Assembly (NCBI GenBank): GCA_948602995.1
Contig: CAPEBR010000012.1
Coordinates: 54,933-118,932 of the forward strand
Source of the DNA: an uncultured Dorea sp.
GTDB taxonomy: Bacteria; Bacillota; Clostridia; Lachnospirales; Lachnospiraceae
Direction of reading: 5' to 3'
Length of the DNA: 64,000 nt
Shown: in pieces, positions 43,026-52,642 of the stretch
Position numbering within the stretch: position 1 is the first letter of the stretch
Layout: every line of letters begins with the position of its first letter
Notes under the pieces: generated by a model
What the model was told of the DNA's origin: nothing
Database searches by the model: none
The model's input: the letters and a program-made list of their open reading frames with translations, nothing else
Made by a program: the position numbers and the translations under genes

Positions 43026-44426
43026 ATGGCAACTATGAAACTGGGCTATGCACCAACAAGAAGAAGTATCTTCAGTGCACCTGACGCAATCAAGTACAGA
43101 GGCCTTACGGCAGACAGACTAAGAGAGCTTGGCATTGACTTCGTTGATATTGATGATATTAACGAAGAAGGACTTCTGTATGATGACAATGACATGAAGA
43201 AGATCGCCGCGAAGTTCAAGGCAGAGGGTGTGGACGGATTATTCCTGCCCCACTGCAACTTTGGCACAGAGTATCTTTGCGCAAGGCTTGCAAAGGAACT
43301 GGGAGTCCCGGTTCTTCTGTGGGGACCCCTTGACGAGAGGCCGGAGCCAAACGGCGAGAGACTTAGAGATACACAGTGCGGCCTGTTCGCTACAGGCAAG
43401 GTACTCAGGAGATTCCGTGTACCGTTTACTTATATGACGAACTGCAGACTGAATGATCCGGTATTTGAGAGAGGATTAAGAGATTTCCTGGCAGTATGTA
43501 ATGTGGTAAAGACATTCCGCAGCATCCGGATCCTGCAGATTGCCCCCAGGCCGTTCGACTTCTGGACGACAATGTGTAATGAGGGCGAGCTCCTGGAGAG
43601 ATTCAACATCCAGCTTTCCCCGATTCCGATGCCGGAGCTTACAGAAGAGATTAAGGCAGTGAAGGAAGAGGGAACGAAGCTTGCGCAGATGATCGCATAC
43701 ATCAATGAGAACATGGATGTAAAGATCAAGGAAAATGAAGTGGAGAATGTAGCGGCCCTGGCAGTTGCCATGGAGCAGCTTACAGAGAAGTACGGATGCA
43801 AGGCAGTTGCCATCCAGTGCTGGAACGCACTTCAGGGAGAGATCGGGATTATGCCCTGCGCGGCAAACGCCATTCTTAATGAGAAGGGAATCCCGGTTGT
43901 CTGCGAGACAGATATCCACGGAGCTATCACATCACTTCTTGTTGAGGCCGCAGGCATGGACGAGACGAGAAGCTTTTTCGCAGACTGGACCATCCGCCAT
44001 CCGGATATTGAAAACGGTGAGCTCCTGCAGCACTGCGGACCATGGCCCATCTCCGTGGCACAGGAAAAGCCGCAGCTTACTTACCCGCTGGCATTCGACC
44101 ACCCGGGAAGCCTTACGGCAGAAGCAAAGCACGGGGACGTAACCCTCTGCCGGTTTGACGGTGACAATGGGGAATACTCCATGCTGCTGGGACGTGCGAA
44201 GGGCGTGGAAGGACCAAAAGGAATGGGCACATACCTCTGGGTAGAGGTTGAGAATATTAAGCGTCTGGAAGCAAAGATTGTGGAAGGACCTTACATCCAC
44301 CATTGTGTGGGAATCCATAAGGATGTTGTACCTGTACTGTATGAGGCATGTAAATACATCGGAATTAAACCAGATCTGTATGACCCGGTTGAGGAAGATG
44401 TAAAAGCATATTTAAGAGGAGAATGA
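43026..44426 (+). CDS. L-fucose/L-arabinose isomerase family protein
   Basis: The 466-residue protein has the two-part isomerase fold: an N-terminal Rossmann-like half (GYAPTRRSIFSAPDAIKYRG, FLPHCNFGTEYLCARLAKEL) and a C-terminal part with the metal-binding acidic residues expected near AIQCWNALQGEIGIMPCAAN and VVCETDIHGAITSLLVEAAG, then HHCVGIHKDV. Fucose isomerases run to ~590 residues and this form is shorter. It would convert an aldose to a ketose as first step of the operon. If the pathway is D-apiose, it would be the isomerase producing apulose; this is hypothesis. The first gene of the operon, ribosome binding site GATGGAGG. Confidence 0.85.
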   Translation: MATMKLGYAPTRRSIFSAPDAIKYRGLTADRLRELGIDFVDIDDINEEGLLYDDNDMKKIAAKFKAEGVDGLFLPHCNFGTEYLCARLAKELGVPVLLWGPLDERPEPNGERLRDTQCGLFATGKVLRRFRVPFTYMTNCRLNDPVFERGLRDFLAVCNVVKTFRSIRILQIAPRPFDFWTTMCNEGELLERFNIQLSPIPMPELTEEIKAVKEEGTKLAQMIAYINENMDVKIKENEVENVAALAVAMEQLTEKYGCKAVAIQCWNALQGEIGIMPCAANAILNEKGIPVVCETDIHGAITSLLVEAAGMDETRSFFADWTIRHPDIENGELLQHCGPWPISVAQEKPQLTYPLAFDHPGSLTAEAKHGDVTLCRFDGDNGEYSMLLGRAKGVEGPKGMGTYLWVEVENIKRLEAKIVEGPYIHHCVGIHKDVVPVLYEACKYIGIKPDLYDPVEEDVKAYLRGE

Positions 44427-44428
44427 TA

Positions 44429-45262
44429 ATGGAGAATTTGAAGGCATTAGCTTACGAGTTAAGGGAAAATGTAATCGACATGATCGTGGAAGGCAAGGCC
44501 GGACACATCGGCGGCGACATGAGTGTGATGGAGATTCTAACAGAGATTTACTTTGATCAGATGAACATCAGCCCGGAAAATATGGATGATCCGGACAGGG
44601 ACAAGTTTATCATGAGCAAGGGGCATTCTGTGGAAGCATACTACGCGGTTCTGGCGAAGAAGGGCTTCTTTGACATCAAAGATGTGATCGCCGGGTTTAG
44701 CAAGTTCGGTTCCCAGTTTATCGGGCATCCGAATAACAAGCTTCCGGGAATTGAGATGAACTCCGGTTCCCTTGGACACGGACTTCCGGTAAGTGTGGGT
44801 ATGGCTCTTGCCGGGAAGATGGATGAAAAGGACTACAGGGTGTATACTGTTATGGGAGACGGCGAGCTGGCAGAGGGTACTGTATGGGAAGGCGCTATGG
44901 CGGCGAGCCACTATAAGCTTGACAATCTCTGTGCAGTGGTAGACAGGAACCGTCTGCAGATCTCCGGGAACACCGAGGATGTTATGGCGCACGACGACCT
45001 GCACGAGAGATTCCGCTCCTTCGGATGGAACGTCATCGACGTGGCAGACGGAAATGACATTGACCAGCTTAAGACAGCATTTGACAGTGCGAAGGAGACG
45101 AAGGGAAAACCGACTGTACTCATTGCAAATACCGTGAAGGGCAAGGGCTCTTCCGTTATGGAGAATAAGGCAAACTGGCATCACAAGGTACCGAACGCAG
45201 AAGAGCTTGAGCAGATCAGAAAAGATCTGGCAGCAGGAAAGGAGGCGGCGCTTCATGGCTAA
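44429..45262 (+). CDS. Transketolase N-terminal subunit
   Basis: The 277-residue protein is the TPP-binding half: GHIGGDMSVMEIL, KGHSVEAYYAVLAKKG, GSLGHGLPVSVGMALAGKM and the TPP motif GDGELAEGTVWEGAM...DRNRLQ. ATG at 44429 is preferred to 44423 because AGGAG needs spacing. The previous gene's stop lies two bases upstream, and its own stop overlaps the C-terminal subunit start. Split transketolases occur in pentose and in apulose 4-phosphate use. Acts as a heteromer with the next protein. Confidence 0.93.
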   Translation: MENLKALAYELRENVIDMIVEGKAGHIGGDMSVMEILTEIYFDQMNISPENMDDPDRDKFIMSKGHSVEAYYAVLAKKGFFDIKDVIAGFSKFGSQFIGHPNNKLPGIEMNSGSLGHGLPVSVGMALAGKMDEKDYRVYTVMGDGELAEGTVWEGAMAASHYKLDNLCAVVDRNRLQISGNTEDVMAHDDLHERFRSFGWNVIDVADGNDIDQLKTAFDSAKETKGKPTVLIANTVKGKGSSVMENKANWHHKVPNAEELEQIRKDLAAGKEAALHG

Positions 45263-46187
45263 GATCGCAAACAAACAGGTAATATGTGACGTACTGCTTG
45301 AGGCAGCAAAAAAGGATAAGGATATCGTGGCGCTCTGCAGCGATTCAAGAGGAAGTGCATCCTTCACACCATTTGCAAATGAGCTTCCCGGCCAGTTTGT
45401 GGAGACCGGAATTGCGGAGCAGAACCTGGTAAGCATCTCCGCAGGACTTGCAAAATGCGGCAAGAAGCCTTATGCAGTATCTCCTGCATGTTTCCTGTCC
45501 ACAAGAAGCTATGAGCAGTGTAAGGTGGATGCGGCATATTCCAATACGAATGTGAAGCTCATCGGAATCAGCGGCGGCGTCAGCTACGGCGCACTGGGAA
45601 TGAGCCATCACTCCGCACAGGATATTGCAGCCATGGCAGCAGTACCGAATATGAGAGTGTACCTCCCAAGCGACAGGTTTCAGACAGAACGCCTGATGAA
45701 GGAACTGATTCAGGATGACAAGACAGCCTACATCCGCGTCGGAAGAAACGCAGTGGATGATGTGTACGAGGAAGGAAATGTTCCCTTCGAGATGGATAAA
45801 GCAACCTTTGTCACAGAGGGAACAGACGTGGCGATTATTGCCTGCGGCGAGATGGTGAAGCCGGCAGTGGATGCGGCGGCAATCTTAAAGGAACAGGGAA
45901 TCAGTGCCACAGTGGTAGATATGTACTGTGTAAAGCCATTAGATAAGGAAGCAATTGTTAAGGCGGCTAAAGGAGCAAAGGCAGTCATTACAGTGGAAGA
46001 GCATGCTCCATATGGCGGACTTGGATCCATGGTCAGCCAGGTAGTCGCAGGCGAGTGCCCGAGAAAGGTCGTAAACCTGGCGCTTCCGGATGCGCCGGTA
46101 ATCACAGGGACCTCAAAAGAGGTATTCAACCACTACGGATTAAATGCAGAGGGCGTTGCGAGAGCGGCCGCCGAAGCATTAAAATAA
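45255..46187 (+). CDS. Transketolase C-terminal subunit
   Basis: The 310-residue protein is the pyrimidine and C-terminal half: ALCSDSRGSASFTPFANELP, the catalytic Glu block FVETGIAEQNLVSISAGLA, and the C-terminal domain from VAIIACGEMVKPAVDAA, with VITVEEHAPYGGLGSMVSQV near the end. ATG at 45255 overlaps the partner's last codons by eight bases and has AAAGGAGG upstream. Forms the active transketolase with the previous protein. Confidence 0.93.
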   Translation: MAKIANKQVICDVLLEAAKKDKDIVALCSDSRGSASFTPFANELPGQFVETGIAEQNLVSISAGLAKCGKKPYAVSPACFLSTRSYEQCKVDAAYSNTNVKLIGISGGVSYGALGMSHHSAQDIAAMAAVPNMRVYLPSDRFQTERLMKELIQDDKTAYIRVGRNAVDDVYEEGNVPFEMDKATFVTEGTDVAIIACGEMVKPAVDAAAILKEQGISATVVDMYCVKPLDKEAIVKAAKGAKAVITVEEHAPYGGLGSMVSQVVAGECPRKVVNLALPDAPVITGTSKEVFNHYGLNAEGVARAAAEALK

Positions 46188-46326
46188 ACAGGGATGGTTA
46201 TAAATAATGACAACTGTAAGGATGAAACAGTTGCGGCAAGGTCATTACGTAAGATATTGGCAGGGAAAACCTGTTAATATAGAAAACCTATTAATACTTT
46301 TAAAAAGCATAAGGAGGAAAGGAAAG

Positions 46327-47385
46327 ATGAAAGGTTTCAAAAAAGTATTAGCTATGCTTCTCGCAGTTGCAATGGTAGCAGCAATGGTAATGGGCTGCTC
46401 AGGCGGAGATGACGCGAAAGAGGAAGCGCCAAAGGATGATGCACAGACAGAAAGCACAGATGAGGGCGGCGAGGATGCTGCACCGGAAGATGACACTCAG
46501 GCAGAGGCATTAAAGGGCGGTGGCTCTAACATCATTTATATCATCACACCTTCTGTATCTAACCCGGCATTCAAGGCAGAGGCTGATACAGCTACAGCAA
46601 AGGCAAAAGAGCTTGGCTACGAGGTAAAGGCAGTATCCCATGATGATGACCCGACAAAGCAGACAGAGGCGTTTGATAATGCAATCGCAGACAAGGCAGC
46701 AGCTATTATCTGTGATAACGCAGGCGCTGACGCTACAATCGAGGCAGTTAAGAAGGCAAGAGACGCACAGATTCCTACATTCTTAATTGACCGTGAGATC
46801 AATGAAGAGGGCGTTGCTATTTCCCAGATCGTTGCAAACAACTACCAGGGCGCGAAGGCAATTGCAGAGGAATTCGTTGTAGCAATGGGTGAAAAAGGAA
46901 AATATGTTGAGCTTCTTGGTAAAGAGTCTGATACAAACGCAGGCGTTCGTTCATCCGCATTCCATGAGGTTATTGACCAGTATCCGGATATGGAGATGGT
47001 AGCACAGCAGACAGCAAACTGGGAGCAGACAGAGGCATTTGACAAGATGGAAGCAATCTTGCAGTCTAACCCGGACATTAACGGCGTAATCTGCGGAAAT
47101 GATACGATGATGCAGGGTGCATGTGCAGCTCTTGAGGCAGCTAAGTTAAATCTTCCTGTTATTGGCGTTGACGGTTCTGATGAGGCAGCAGCTCTGATTA
47201 AAGAAGGGAAAGCTACAGGAACAGCTCTTCAGCAGTTCGCAGTGATCGCTTCCATGGCAGTAGAGCAGGCTGACAAGTACTTAAAGGAAGGCTCCACAGG
47301 CTTAGATGAGAAGCAGTTAGTTGACTGTATCGCAATTACAAAGGATAATGTAGATAAATTATCAGGATTTGTTTTCACAGAGTAG
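46327..47385 (+). CDS. Ribose-type ABC transporter substrate-binding lipoprotein
   Basis: The 352-residue protein begins MKGFKKVLAMLLAVAMVAAM with lipobox MGC, then an acidic linker and the Peripla_BP_4 fold (IIYIITPSVSNPAFKAEADT, IPTFLIDREINEEGVAI, INGVICGNDTMMQGACAALE, VIGVDGSDEAAAL). Start at 46327 follows AAGGAGGAAAGG. The binding residues (Phe, Asp, Arg, Asn, Asp) typical of pentose-binding proteins are visible, so a pentose-sized ligand is likely. A terminator follows, which would give excess of this subunit. Confidence 0.95.
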   Translation: MKGFKKVLAMLLAVAMVAAMVMGCSGGDDAKEEAPKDDAQTESTDEGGEDAAPEDDTQAEALKGGGSNIIYIITPSVSNPAFKAEADTATAKAKELGYEVKAVSHDDDPTKQTEAFDNAIADKAAAIICDNAGADATIEAVKKARDAQIPTFLIDREINEEGVAISQIVANNYQGAKAIAEEFVVAMGEKGKYVELLGKESDTNAGVRSSAFHEVIDQYPDMEMVAQQTANWEQTEAFDKMEAILQSNPDINGVICGNDTMMQGACAALEAAKLNLPVIGVDGSDEAAALIKEGKATGTALQQFAVIASMAVEQADKYLKEGSTGLDEKQLVDCIAITKDNVDKLSGFVFTE

Positions 47386-47407
47386 TTTTTGCAGACAAAA
47401 GTAAGAA

Positions 47408-47446
47408 GGGGCGGCGCAACGTTTTACGCGGGGCTCCGCCCTTTTT
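47408..47446 (+). terminator. Partial terminator within sugar operon
   Basis: GGGCGG and CCGCCC enclose GCG...CGC pairs and are followed by TTTTT. Read-through probably continues into the next genes; binding-protein genes often have such a structure. A second hairpin AGCGGAC-GAACA-GTCCGCT (47462-47481) follows. Confidence 0.8.
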
Positions 47447-47592
47447 GAAAATGGCTGCTATAAGCGGACGAACAGTCCGCTCATAGTAACTGAAAATTCT
47501 TGTGCGGGAAAGTATTAAAGGGTAACGTTACAGCAAAGGAAGCGAAGGGTTATACGTTACATGAACAGGCATATGAGGCAGAGGAGGTTGCC

Positions 47593-48234
47593 ATGAAAAG
47601 ACGGATTTTAGCACTGGGGCTGGTACTGGCGGTGACAGTATCACTTTCAACCGGATGCATGAAGATAATTAAAATAGGAGAAGAAGGAAAATATACCGGC
47701 GTGACGGAATTTAATGCTGGTGATGACGTAAAAAGTGTGTGGGACAGCAACATCATGACTGAGATGGACGAGAAAGCAGTAGAGCTGTCCGATTTTCTCA
47801 CGGAAGCAGGCGGAGACTTAAATTCACTGGCTGAGAAGTATGGGAAATATTCCATGGGGAGCAGCGGAGAGTTAAGCTATGTGGTGAAAGGAACGGGGAC
47901 CGTGGAAGAGGTAAACCAGGAATCAAGGGCAGGCTACATGACAGTGAAGCTTGACGGCTATGACGGTCCGGAGGTCATCCAGATTCAGATTGGCTCTGTA
48001 TACAAGGGCTCATCCATCAGGGATTCACTTGATTTTATTGATTTTAATGATTATACAAATCAGCAGGAGTGGGCTGCGATCTCCCAAAGCATTAACTCCA
48101 TTGTGGACGAGGAGGTTGTACAGGCGGCGGATCCTGCAGGCTTAAGTGGAAAGACCGTCACCTTTGAAGGAGCATTTACGGTATCAGGAAATGAGTCAAT
48201 ACTGATTACACCGGTTCGCTTAGAGACAAACTAG
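47593..48234 (+). CDS. DUF2291 family lipoprotein of sugar ABC operon
   Basis: The 213-residue protein begins MKRRILALGLVLAVTVSLST with a lipobox TGC at residue ~22, followed by MKIIKIGEEGKYTG and EFNAGDDVKSVWDSNIM, the DUF2291 pattern. This family is nearly always encoded with ribose-type ABC transporters. Its role is not known; it may assist transport or mutarotation at the membrane. ATG at 47593 has AGGAGG upstream. It is 10 bases from the ATPase gene. Confidence 0.85.
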   Translation: MKRRILALGLVLAVTVSLSTGCMKIIKIGEEGKYTGVTEFNAGDDVKSVWDSNIMTEMDEKAVELSDFLTEAGGDLNSLAEKYGKYSMGSSGELSYVVKGTGTVEEVNQESRAGYMTVKLDGYDGPEVIQIQIGSVYKGSSIRDSLDFIDFNDYTNQQEWAAISQSINSIVDEEVVQAADPAGLSGKTVTFEGAFTVSGNESILITPVRLETN

Positions 48235-48244
48235 GAGGTGCAGT

Positions 48245-49795
48245 ATGGCAGAAAAGTATAAATGCAGGGAGGACGTATTCCTCCATGCAGAGAAGATCAG
48301 CAAGATTTATCCCGGAACAAAGGCGCTTGACGAGGTTTCCTTTGATCTTCTTAAGGGGAAGGTCAATGTCCTGATCGGCGAGAACGGCGCGGGTAAGTCT
48401 ACGCTTATGAAGATGATTGCCGGTATTGAGCAGCCCAGCGAGGGCACTATGTATATCGGTGAGGAGGAAGTATATTTTAAGAATACAACGGAAGCCAGGA
48501 AGCACGGGATTGGAATTATCCACCAGGAGCTGAGCCTGTTCCCGAACCTGAATGTATATCAGAATATCTTCATGGGAAGCGAGAAGACGAAGGGCGCCCT
48601 GCTGGATAATAAGCAGCATATCGAGGCGGCGAAAAAGGTGCTGGAGCGCTTAGAGCACCCCATTGATCCGAATACACAGGTCGGGGAGCTCCGTGTAGGG
48701 CAGCAGCAGATGATTGAGATTGCGCGGAACCTGGTAGCAGATGACCTGAAGGTTCTGATCATGGATGAGCCGACTTCATCCTTAAGCCAGCAGGAGGTAA
48801 ATGTCCTTTTTAAGATTATGAGGGAGCTTACCTCCCAGGGGATTTCCATTGTATATATCTCACACCGTCTGGAAGAGATTATGCAGATCGGGGATCATGT
48901 GACGATCTTACGTGATGGAAAATATGTGGCGGACGCGGATGTGAAGGATATTGACGTTCCGTGGATCGTGCATCAGATGACAGGAGACGCCAAGGCCTAT
49001 CCGAAGCGTGACCGTGAGGTGGACTGGAATAAGGTGGAAAATGTGCTTGAGGTAAAGGATCTCTGTCTTCCCAAGGCAGGCGGCGGCTATCTGGTAGACC
49101 ATGTGAATTTCGAACTGAAAAAAGGAGAGGTTCTGGGAATCTACGGTCTTATGGGCGCGGGACGTTCTGAGATCTTTGAGTGTATTATGGGACTTCACCC
49201 AGAGCACACCGGAGAGATTTACTTAGAGGGTGAGAAGCTTGACATCTCCACAATCTCGAAGCAGATCGACAAAGGCTTTGCGCTGATTCCTGAGGACCGC
49301 CAGGCACAGGGGCTGGTTCAGACACTGGATATTGAGAAGAACTGCTCCCTGTCAGCTATGAAGACATATAAGAAGGGGCCGCTTCTTGATTCGAAGCTGG
49401 AAGGCGAGAAGGTAGACCAGCAGATTAAGGATATCCATATTAAGGTGGCGGACAAGAAGCTGCCGATTCTCTCTCTGTCAGGAGGAAACCAGCAGAAGGT
49501 AGTTATTGGGAAGGGTATCCTTACGGAGCCGAAGATCCTTCTTATGGATGAGCCGAGCCGTGGTATTGATATCGGCGCTAAGACAGAGGTATTCGAGATT
49601 ATTAACAAATATGCGGAGGAAGGTCTCTCTATTATCGTAATATCCTCAGAGCTCCAGGAGATTGTAGCGATTGCGGACAGGGTCATAGTCCTTTCAAATG
49701 GAATCAAGACCGGAGAATTTTACGGAGATGAGATACAGGAAGACACATTAGTACTGGCTTCGTACAAAGGCCATCATACGGAAAAGGAGAGTTAA
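48245..49795 (+). CDS. Ribose-type ABC transporter ATPase (two NBDs)
   Basis: The 516-residue protein has two nucleotide-binding domains. NBD1: Walker A GENGAGKSTLMK, signature LRVGQQQMIEIARN, Walker B VLIMDEPTSSLS. NBD2: degenerate Walker A GLMGAGRSE, signature LSGGNQQKVVIGKG, Walker B ILLMDEPSRGID. This is the RbsA/XylG/MglA pattern. It energises the following permease for uptake of a furanose or pentose-type sugar. Confidence 0.95.
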   Translation: MAEKYKCREDVFLHAEKISKIYPGTKALDEVSFDLLKGKVNVLIGENGAGKSTLMKMIAGIEQPSEGTMYIGEEEVYFKNTTEARKHGIGIIHQELSLFPNLNVYQNIFMGSEKTKGALLDNKQHIEAAKKVLERLEHPIDPNTQVGELRVGQQQMIEIARNLVADDLKVLIMDEPTSSLSQQEVNVLFKIMRELTSQGISIVYISHRLEEIMQIGDHVTILRDGKYVADADVKDIDVPWIVHQMTGDAKAYPKRDREVDWNKVENVLEVKDLCLPKAGGGYLVDHVNFELKKGEVLGIYGLMGAGRSEIFECIMGLHPEHTGEIYLEGEKLDISTISKQIDKGFALIPEDRQAQGLVQTLDIEKNCSLSAMKTYKKGPLLDSKLEGEKVDQQIKDIHIKVADKKLPILSLSGGNQQKVVIGKGILTEPKILLMDEPSRGIDIGAKTEVFEIINKYAEEGLSIIVISSELQEIVAIADRVIVLSNGIKTGEFYGDEIQEDTLVLASYKGHHTEKES

Positions 49796-49797
49796 TT

Positions 49798-50853
49798 ATG
49801 GCGGGAACAAAGAAATCAGGCAACAATAATCAGTTGCTGATGACCCTGTTGAAGGGAAGAACATTTATCGTATTAATAATATTATTTATATTTTTTAGTA
49901 TCACTGCGAACAATTTCCTGACGGCGGGCGCGCTTCTTTCCATCGCAAAGCACGTTGCCCTCTACGGAATCCTGGCAGTGGGGATGACTTATGTCATCAT
50001 TACCGGAGGCATTGACCTTTCGGTAGGCTCTGTTGCGGGTCTTGCAGGGATGATCGCCGGAGGATTTATTGAACAGGGACTGACCCTTAAGATGTTTGGC
50101 GTTACGGTGTATTTCAGCGTGCCGCTGTTAGTGCTGATCACGGTTCTGCTAGGCGGACTTATGGGTATGCTCAATGGTCTCATTATTACAAAGTTCAACG
50201 TGGCTCCGTTTATCGCTACACTGGGTACTATGTATATCTGGAGAGGTCTTGCAAATATCCGCTCCAATGGTGCTACATTCTCCCAGCTTGCAGGACACGA
50301 GGGACTCGGAAATACTGGATTTAATTTCTTCGGAAGCAATCTGGGCGGAACGAGTATTCCGGTAGGTGTTGTGATTATGGCAATTATCGCGATTTTCGCC
50401 GGTATTGTTCTTAAGAAGACGCCGTTTGGATGGCATGTTCTTTCTATTGGTGGAAATGAGAAGGCTTCTAAGCTTTCTGGTATTAAGGTTGACCGCGTGA
50501 AGATCTGGGTATATGCTTTTTCCGGATTCTGTGCGGCTGTGGTAGGTATTATCGCTACATCCCAGCTTGTGGCTGCTCACCCGGCGACTGGTGAATCCTG
50601 GGAAATGAATGCAATTGCATCTTCTGTTCTTGGAGGAACGTCTATGGCAGGAGGAGTCGGCAATATCGGCGGAACGATTGTTGGTGCGTTTGTAATCGGC
50701 GTGATTAATGATGGTATGACCATGTGCGGCGTAACGGAATTCTGGCAGCAGATTATCAGAGGACTTGTTATTATCGTGGCGGTAATCATTGACCAGTTCC
50801 AGAGAAACCTGCAGGCAAAAATGGCGCTGCAGGCAAGAAACGAAAATAAATAA
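49798..50853 (+). CDS. Ribose-type ABC transporter permease
   Basis: The 351-residue protein belongs to the RbsC family: about eight to ten membrane segments, with VGMTYVIITGGIDLSVGSVA, NVAPFIATLGTMYIWRGLAN and VLGGTSMAGGVGNIGGTI as hallmarks. ATG starts two bases after the ATPase stop, so translation is coupled. The homodimer forms the channel. C-terminus is charged and cytoplasmic. Confidence 0.95.
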   Translation: MAGTKKSGNNNQLLMTLLKGRTFIVLIILFIFFSITANNFLTAGALLSIAKHVALYGILAVGMTYVIITGGIDLSVGSVAGLAGMIAGGFIEQGLTLKMFGVTVYFSVPLLVLITVLLGGLMGMLNGLIITKFNVAPFIATLGTMYIWRGLANIRSNGATFSQLAGHEGLGNTGFNFFGSNLGGTSIPVGVVIMAIIAIFAGIVLKKTPFGWHVLSIGGNEKASKLSGIKVDRVKIWVYAFSGFCAAVVGIIATSQLVAAHPATGESWEMNAIASSVLGGTSMAGGVGNIGGTIVGAFVIGVINDGMTMCGVTEFWQQIIRGLVIIVAVIIDQFQRNLQAKMALQARNENK

Positions 50854-50883
50854 ATAATTGTTATATCGGCGGCTGGAGGAGTT

Positions 50884-51104
50884 GGAAATCTCCCTGCGGG
50901 CTGCCGTCCCAAAATAAAAACAAGTCCTGAGTGGCCCTGGGCAACGCTCTGGTGAACTAACCGTTAACTACAGCTAAGACGCTCAGGAGAGCCTTCGCGC
51001 CTAAGCTTCTGTAAGCGGTGGATTTCACCTTCGCTAAGAACGCCCCCTGAATGGGCCTTCAGAACTTGTTTTATTTTGTGCCGTCAGCCCACAGAGAGAT
51101 TTCC
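50884..51104. repeat. Long imperfect inverted repeat (~220 bp) between permease and RbsD-like gene
   Basis: Arms 50884-50937 and 51053-51104 are complementary over ~52 bases with few mismatches (GGAAATCTCCCTG / CTGTGGGCTGACGG-type arms, AAAATAAAAACAAGTCCTGA near the inner end). The 115-base centre has further pairing. No gene lies in it. It may be a MITE-like element or a stable mRNA structure. Confidence 0.65.
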
Positions 51105-51202
51105 CGGTTACGCGGATAGTAACAGGAGGGCGGAAGGGATGAGTGAGGGGCTGCTATTCACGGCTCAGGAATGTGTTGAATTGCGTATTTCGTGAGAACA
51201 TG

Positions 51203-51262
51203 ATGCAGGAGTGAGCAAATCCCATTTACGAAGCGAAGTTTAGATGGATTTGCGAATGTTAC
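51203..51262 (+). repeat. Dispersed repeat family B, partial copy
   Basis: Contains GAGTGAGCAAATCCCATTTA and AGATGGATTTGCGAATGTTA, the middle hairpin of family B. It lies just upstream of the RbsD-like gene. Confidence 0.7.
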
Positions 51263-51303
51263 GTGAACGGGATTTGAAATTATGGGAAGAGGTGTATTAT
51301 AAT

Positions 51304-51705
51304 ATGAAGAAACAAGGGATTATGAATAGGCAGCTGGCGGGGCTGATTGCCGGGCTGGGGCATATGGATGAGTTTATGATTGCGGATGGCGGGATGCCGG
51401 TTCCGAAGGGGGTAGAGATTGTGGATCTGGCGCTTTGTGGAGGGGTTCCGACGTTTCGGCAGGTGATGGATGCAGTGCTGGATGAGGCTGTGGTGGAGTT
51501 TTATACGCTGGCGGATGAGATTGTGGAGAAGAATCCTGAGCTGCTTTCTTATATGGAAGGAAAGCTTGAGGGGATTCCGTGTAAGATGGTGAGCCATGTG
51601 GAGCTTAAGAGGATGACGAGGGATGTGAAGTTTGTTATCAGGACGGGAGAGTTTACCCCGTATCCGAATGTAATTCTCCGGGCGGGTGTTGCGTTTCTGG
51701 TATAA
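51304..51705 (+). CDS. RbsD/FucU-type sugar mutarotase
   Basis: The 133-residue protein fits the RbsD family length (~131). It begins MKKQGIMNRQLAGLIAGLGH and has MDEFMIADGGMPVPKGVEIV and RTGEFTPYPNVILRAGVAF. The conserved His (GLGH) and the Asp and His around ADGG are in place. ATG at 51304 follows GAAGAGGTG; the longer frame from 51244 is through the repeat. Interconverts sugar anomers or pyranose/furanose after uptake, here before isomerase or kinase. Confidence 0.92.
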   Translation: MKKQGIMNRQLAGLIAGLGHMDEFMIADGGMPVPKGVEIVDLALCGGVPTFRQVMDAVLDEAVVEFYTLADEIVEKNPELLSYMEGKLEGIPCKMVSHVELKRMTRDVKFVIRTGEFTPYPNVILRAGVAFLV

Positions 51706-51753
51706 CTACGGCAGTTATGAAGGGTGATAATGAAACAGGAGGTGGATGGGTAA

Positions 51754-52638
51754 GTGAAGGTTTTGAATTTTGGGTCGTTGAATCTGGATTATGTGTATTC
51801 GGTTGATCATATGGTGAGGCCGGGGGAGACGCTGGCCTCTTCGGGGATGAATGTGTTTTGCGGCGGTAAGGGGCTGAATCAGTCTATTGCGCTGGCGAAG
51901 GCAGGTGTGCCGGTGTATCATGCAGGGATGATTGGAGAGGAGGGCAGCGTCCTTCTTGAGGCATGTAAGGAAGGCGGAGTGAATGCGGAATTTATCCGTA
52001 CAATTCCGGGGAAGTCCGGGCATACGATTATCCAGGTGGATAAGGACGGGCAGAACTGTATCCTGCTTTACGGCGGGGCGAACCGGAGTATTACGAAGGA
52101 GTATGTAGATGAGGTTTTGGGGAGTTTTGAGGAAGGAGATATTCTTCTGCTTCAGAATGAGGTGAATCTGCTTGACTATATGATTGACAGTGCGTATGAG
52201 AGGGGGATGACGGTGATCCTGAATCCTTCGCCTTATGACAGTGCGCTGGATGCGTGTGATTTTGGTAAGGTGTCCATGTTCCTGTTAAATGAGGTGGAGG
52301 GCGCCCAGGTGACTGGTGAAGAGGATCCGGAAAAGATTCTGGAGAAACTTAAAACGCTCTATCCAGATACAAAGGTTGTTTTGACCCTGGGCGGAAATGG
52401 GTCTGTTTATCAGTATAAGGATGAGCAGTACCGTCAGGGGATCTATAAGGTGAAGGCAGTGGATACGACGGCGGCGGGGGACACATTTACCGGATATTTT
52501 ATTTCCTCTGTGATTGAAGGCCTGCCGGTGCCGGAGGGGCTTAAGCTGGCAGCGAAGGCTTCTGCGATTGCTGTGTCAAGAGAGGGGGCGACAGCTTCCA
52601 TTCCGCTTCGGGAGGAAGTGATGGGATGGAAGGAGTAG
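51754..52638 (+). CDS. PfkB-family carbohydrate kinase (ribokinase-like)
   Basis: The 294-residue protein starts at GTG. PfkB signatures: N-terminal substrate site (NVFCGGKGLNQSIALAKAG, residues ~39-57) and C-terminal catalytic DTTAAGDTFTGYFISSV with the base Asp. The order is typical of ribokinase. It would phosphorylate the ketose or its isomer in the operon. Encoded between the RbsD-like and FGGY genes. Confidence 0.93.
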   Translation: MKVLNFGSLNLDYVYSVDHMVRPGETLASSGMNVFCGGKGLNQSIALAKAGVPVYHAGMIGEEGSVLLEACKEGGVNAEFIRTIPGKSGHTIIQVDKDGQNCILLYGGANRSITKEYVDEVLGSFEEGDILLLQNEVNLLDYMIDSAYERGMTVILNPSPYDSALDACDFGKVSMFLLNEVEGAQVTGEEDPEKILEKLKTLYPDTKVVLTLGGNGSVYQYKDEQYRQGIYKVKAVDTTAAGDTFTGYFISSVIEGLPVPEGLKLAAKASAIAVSREGATASIPLREEVMGWKE

Positions 52639-52642
52639 AGTG

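Noticed and set aside
44537..45463. 308-codon - strand frame opposite the transketolase genes
   Set aside because: Shadow of well-supported transketolase genes on the + strand; no start signal or family match.
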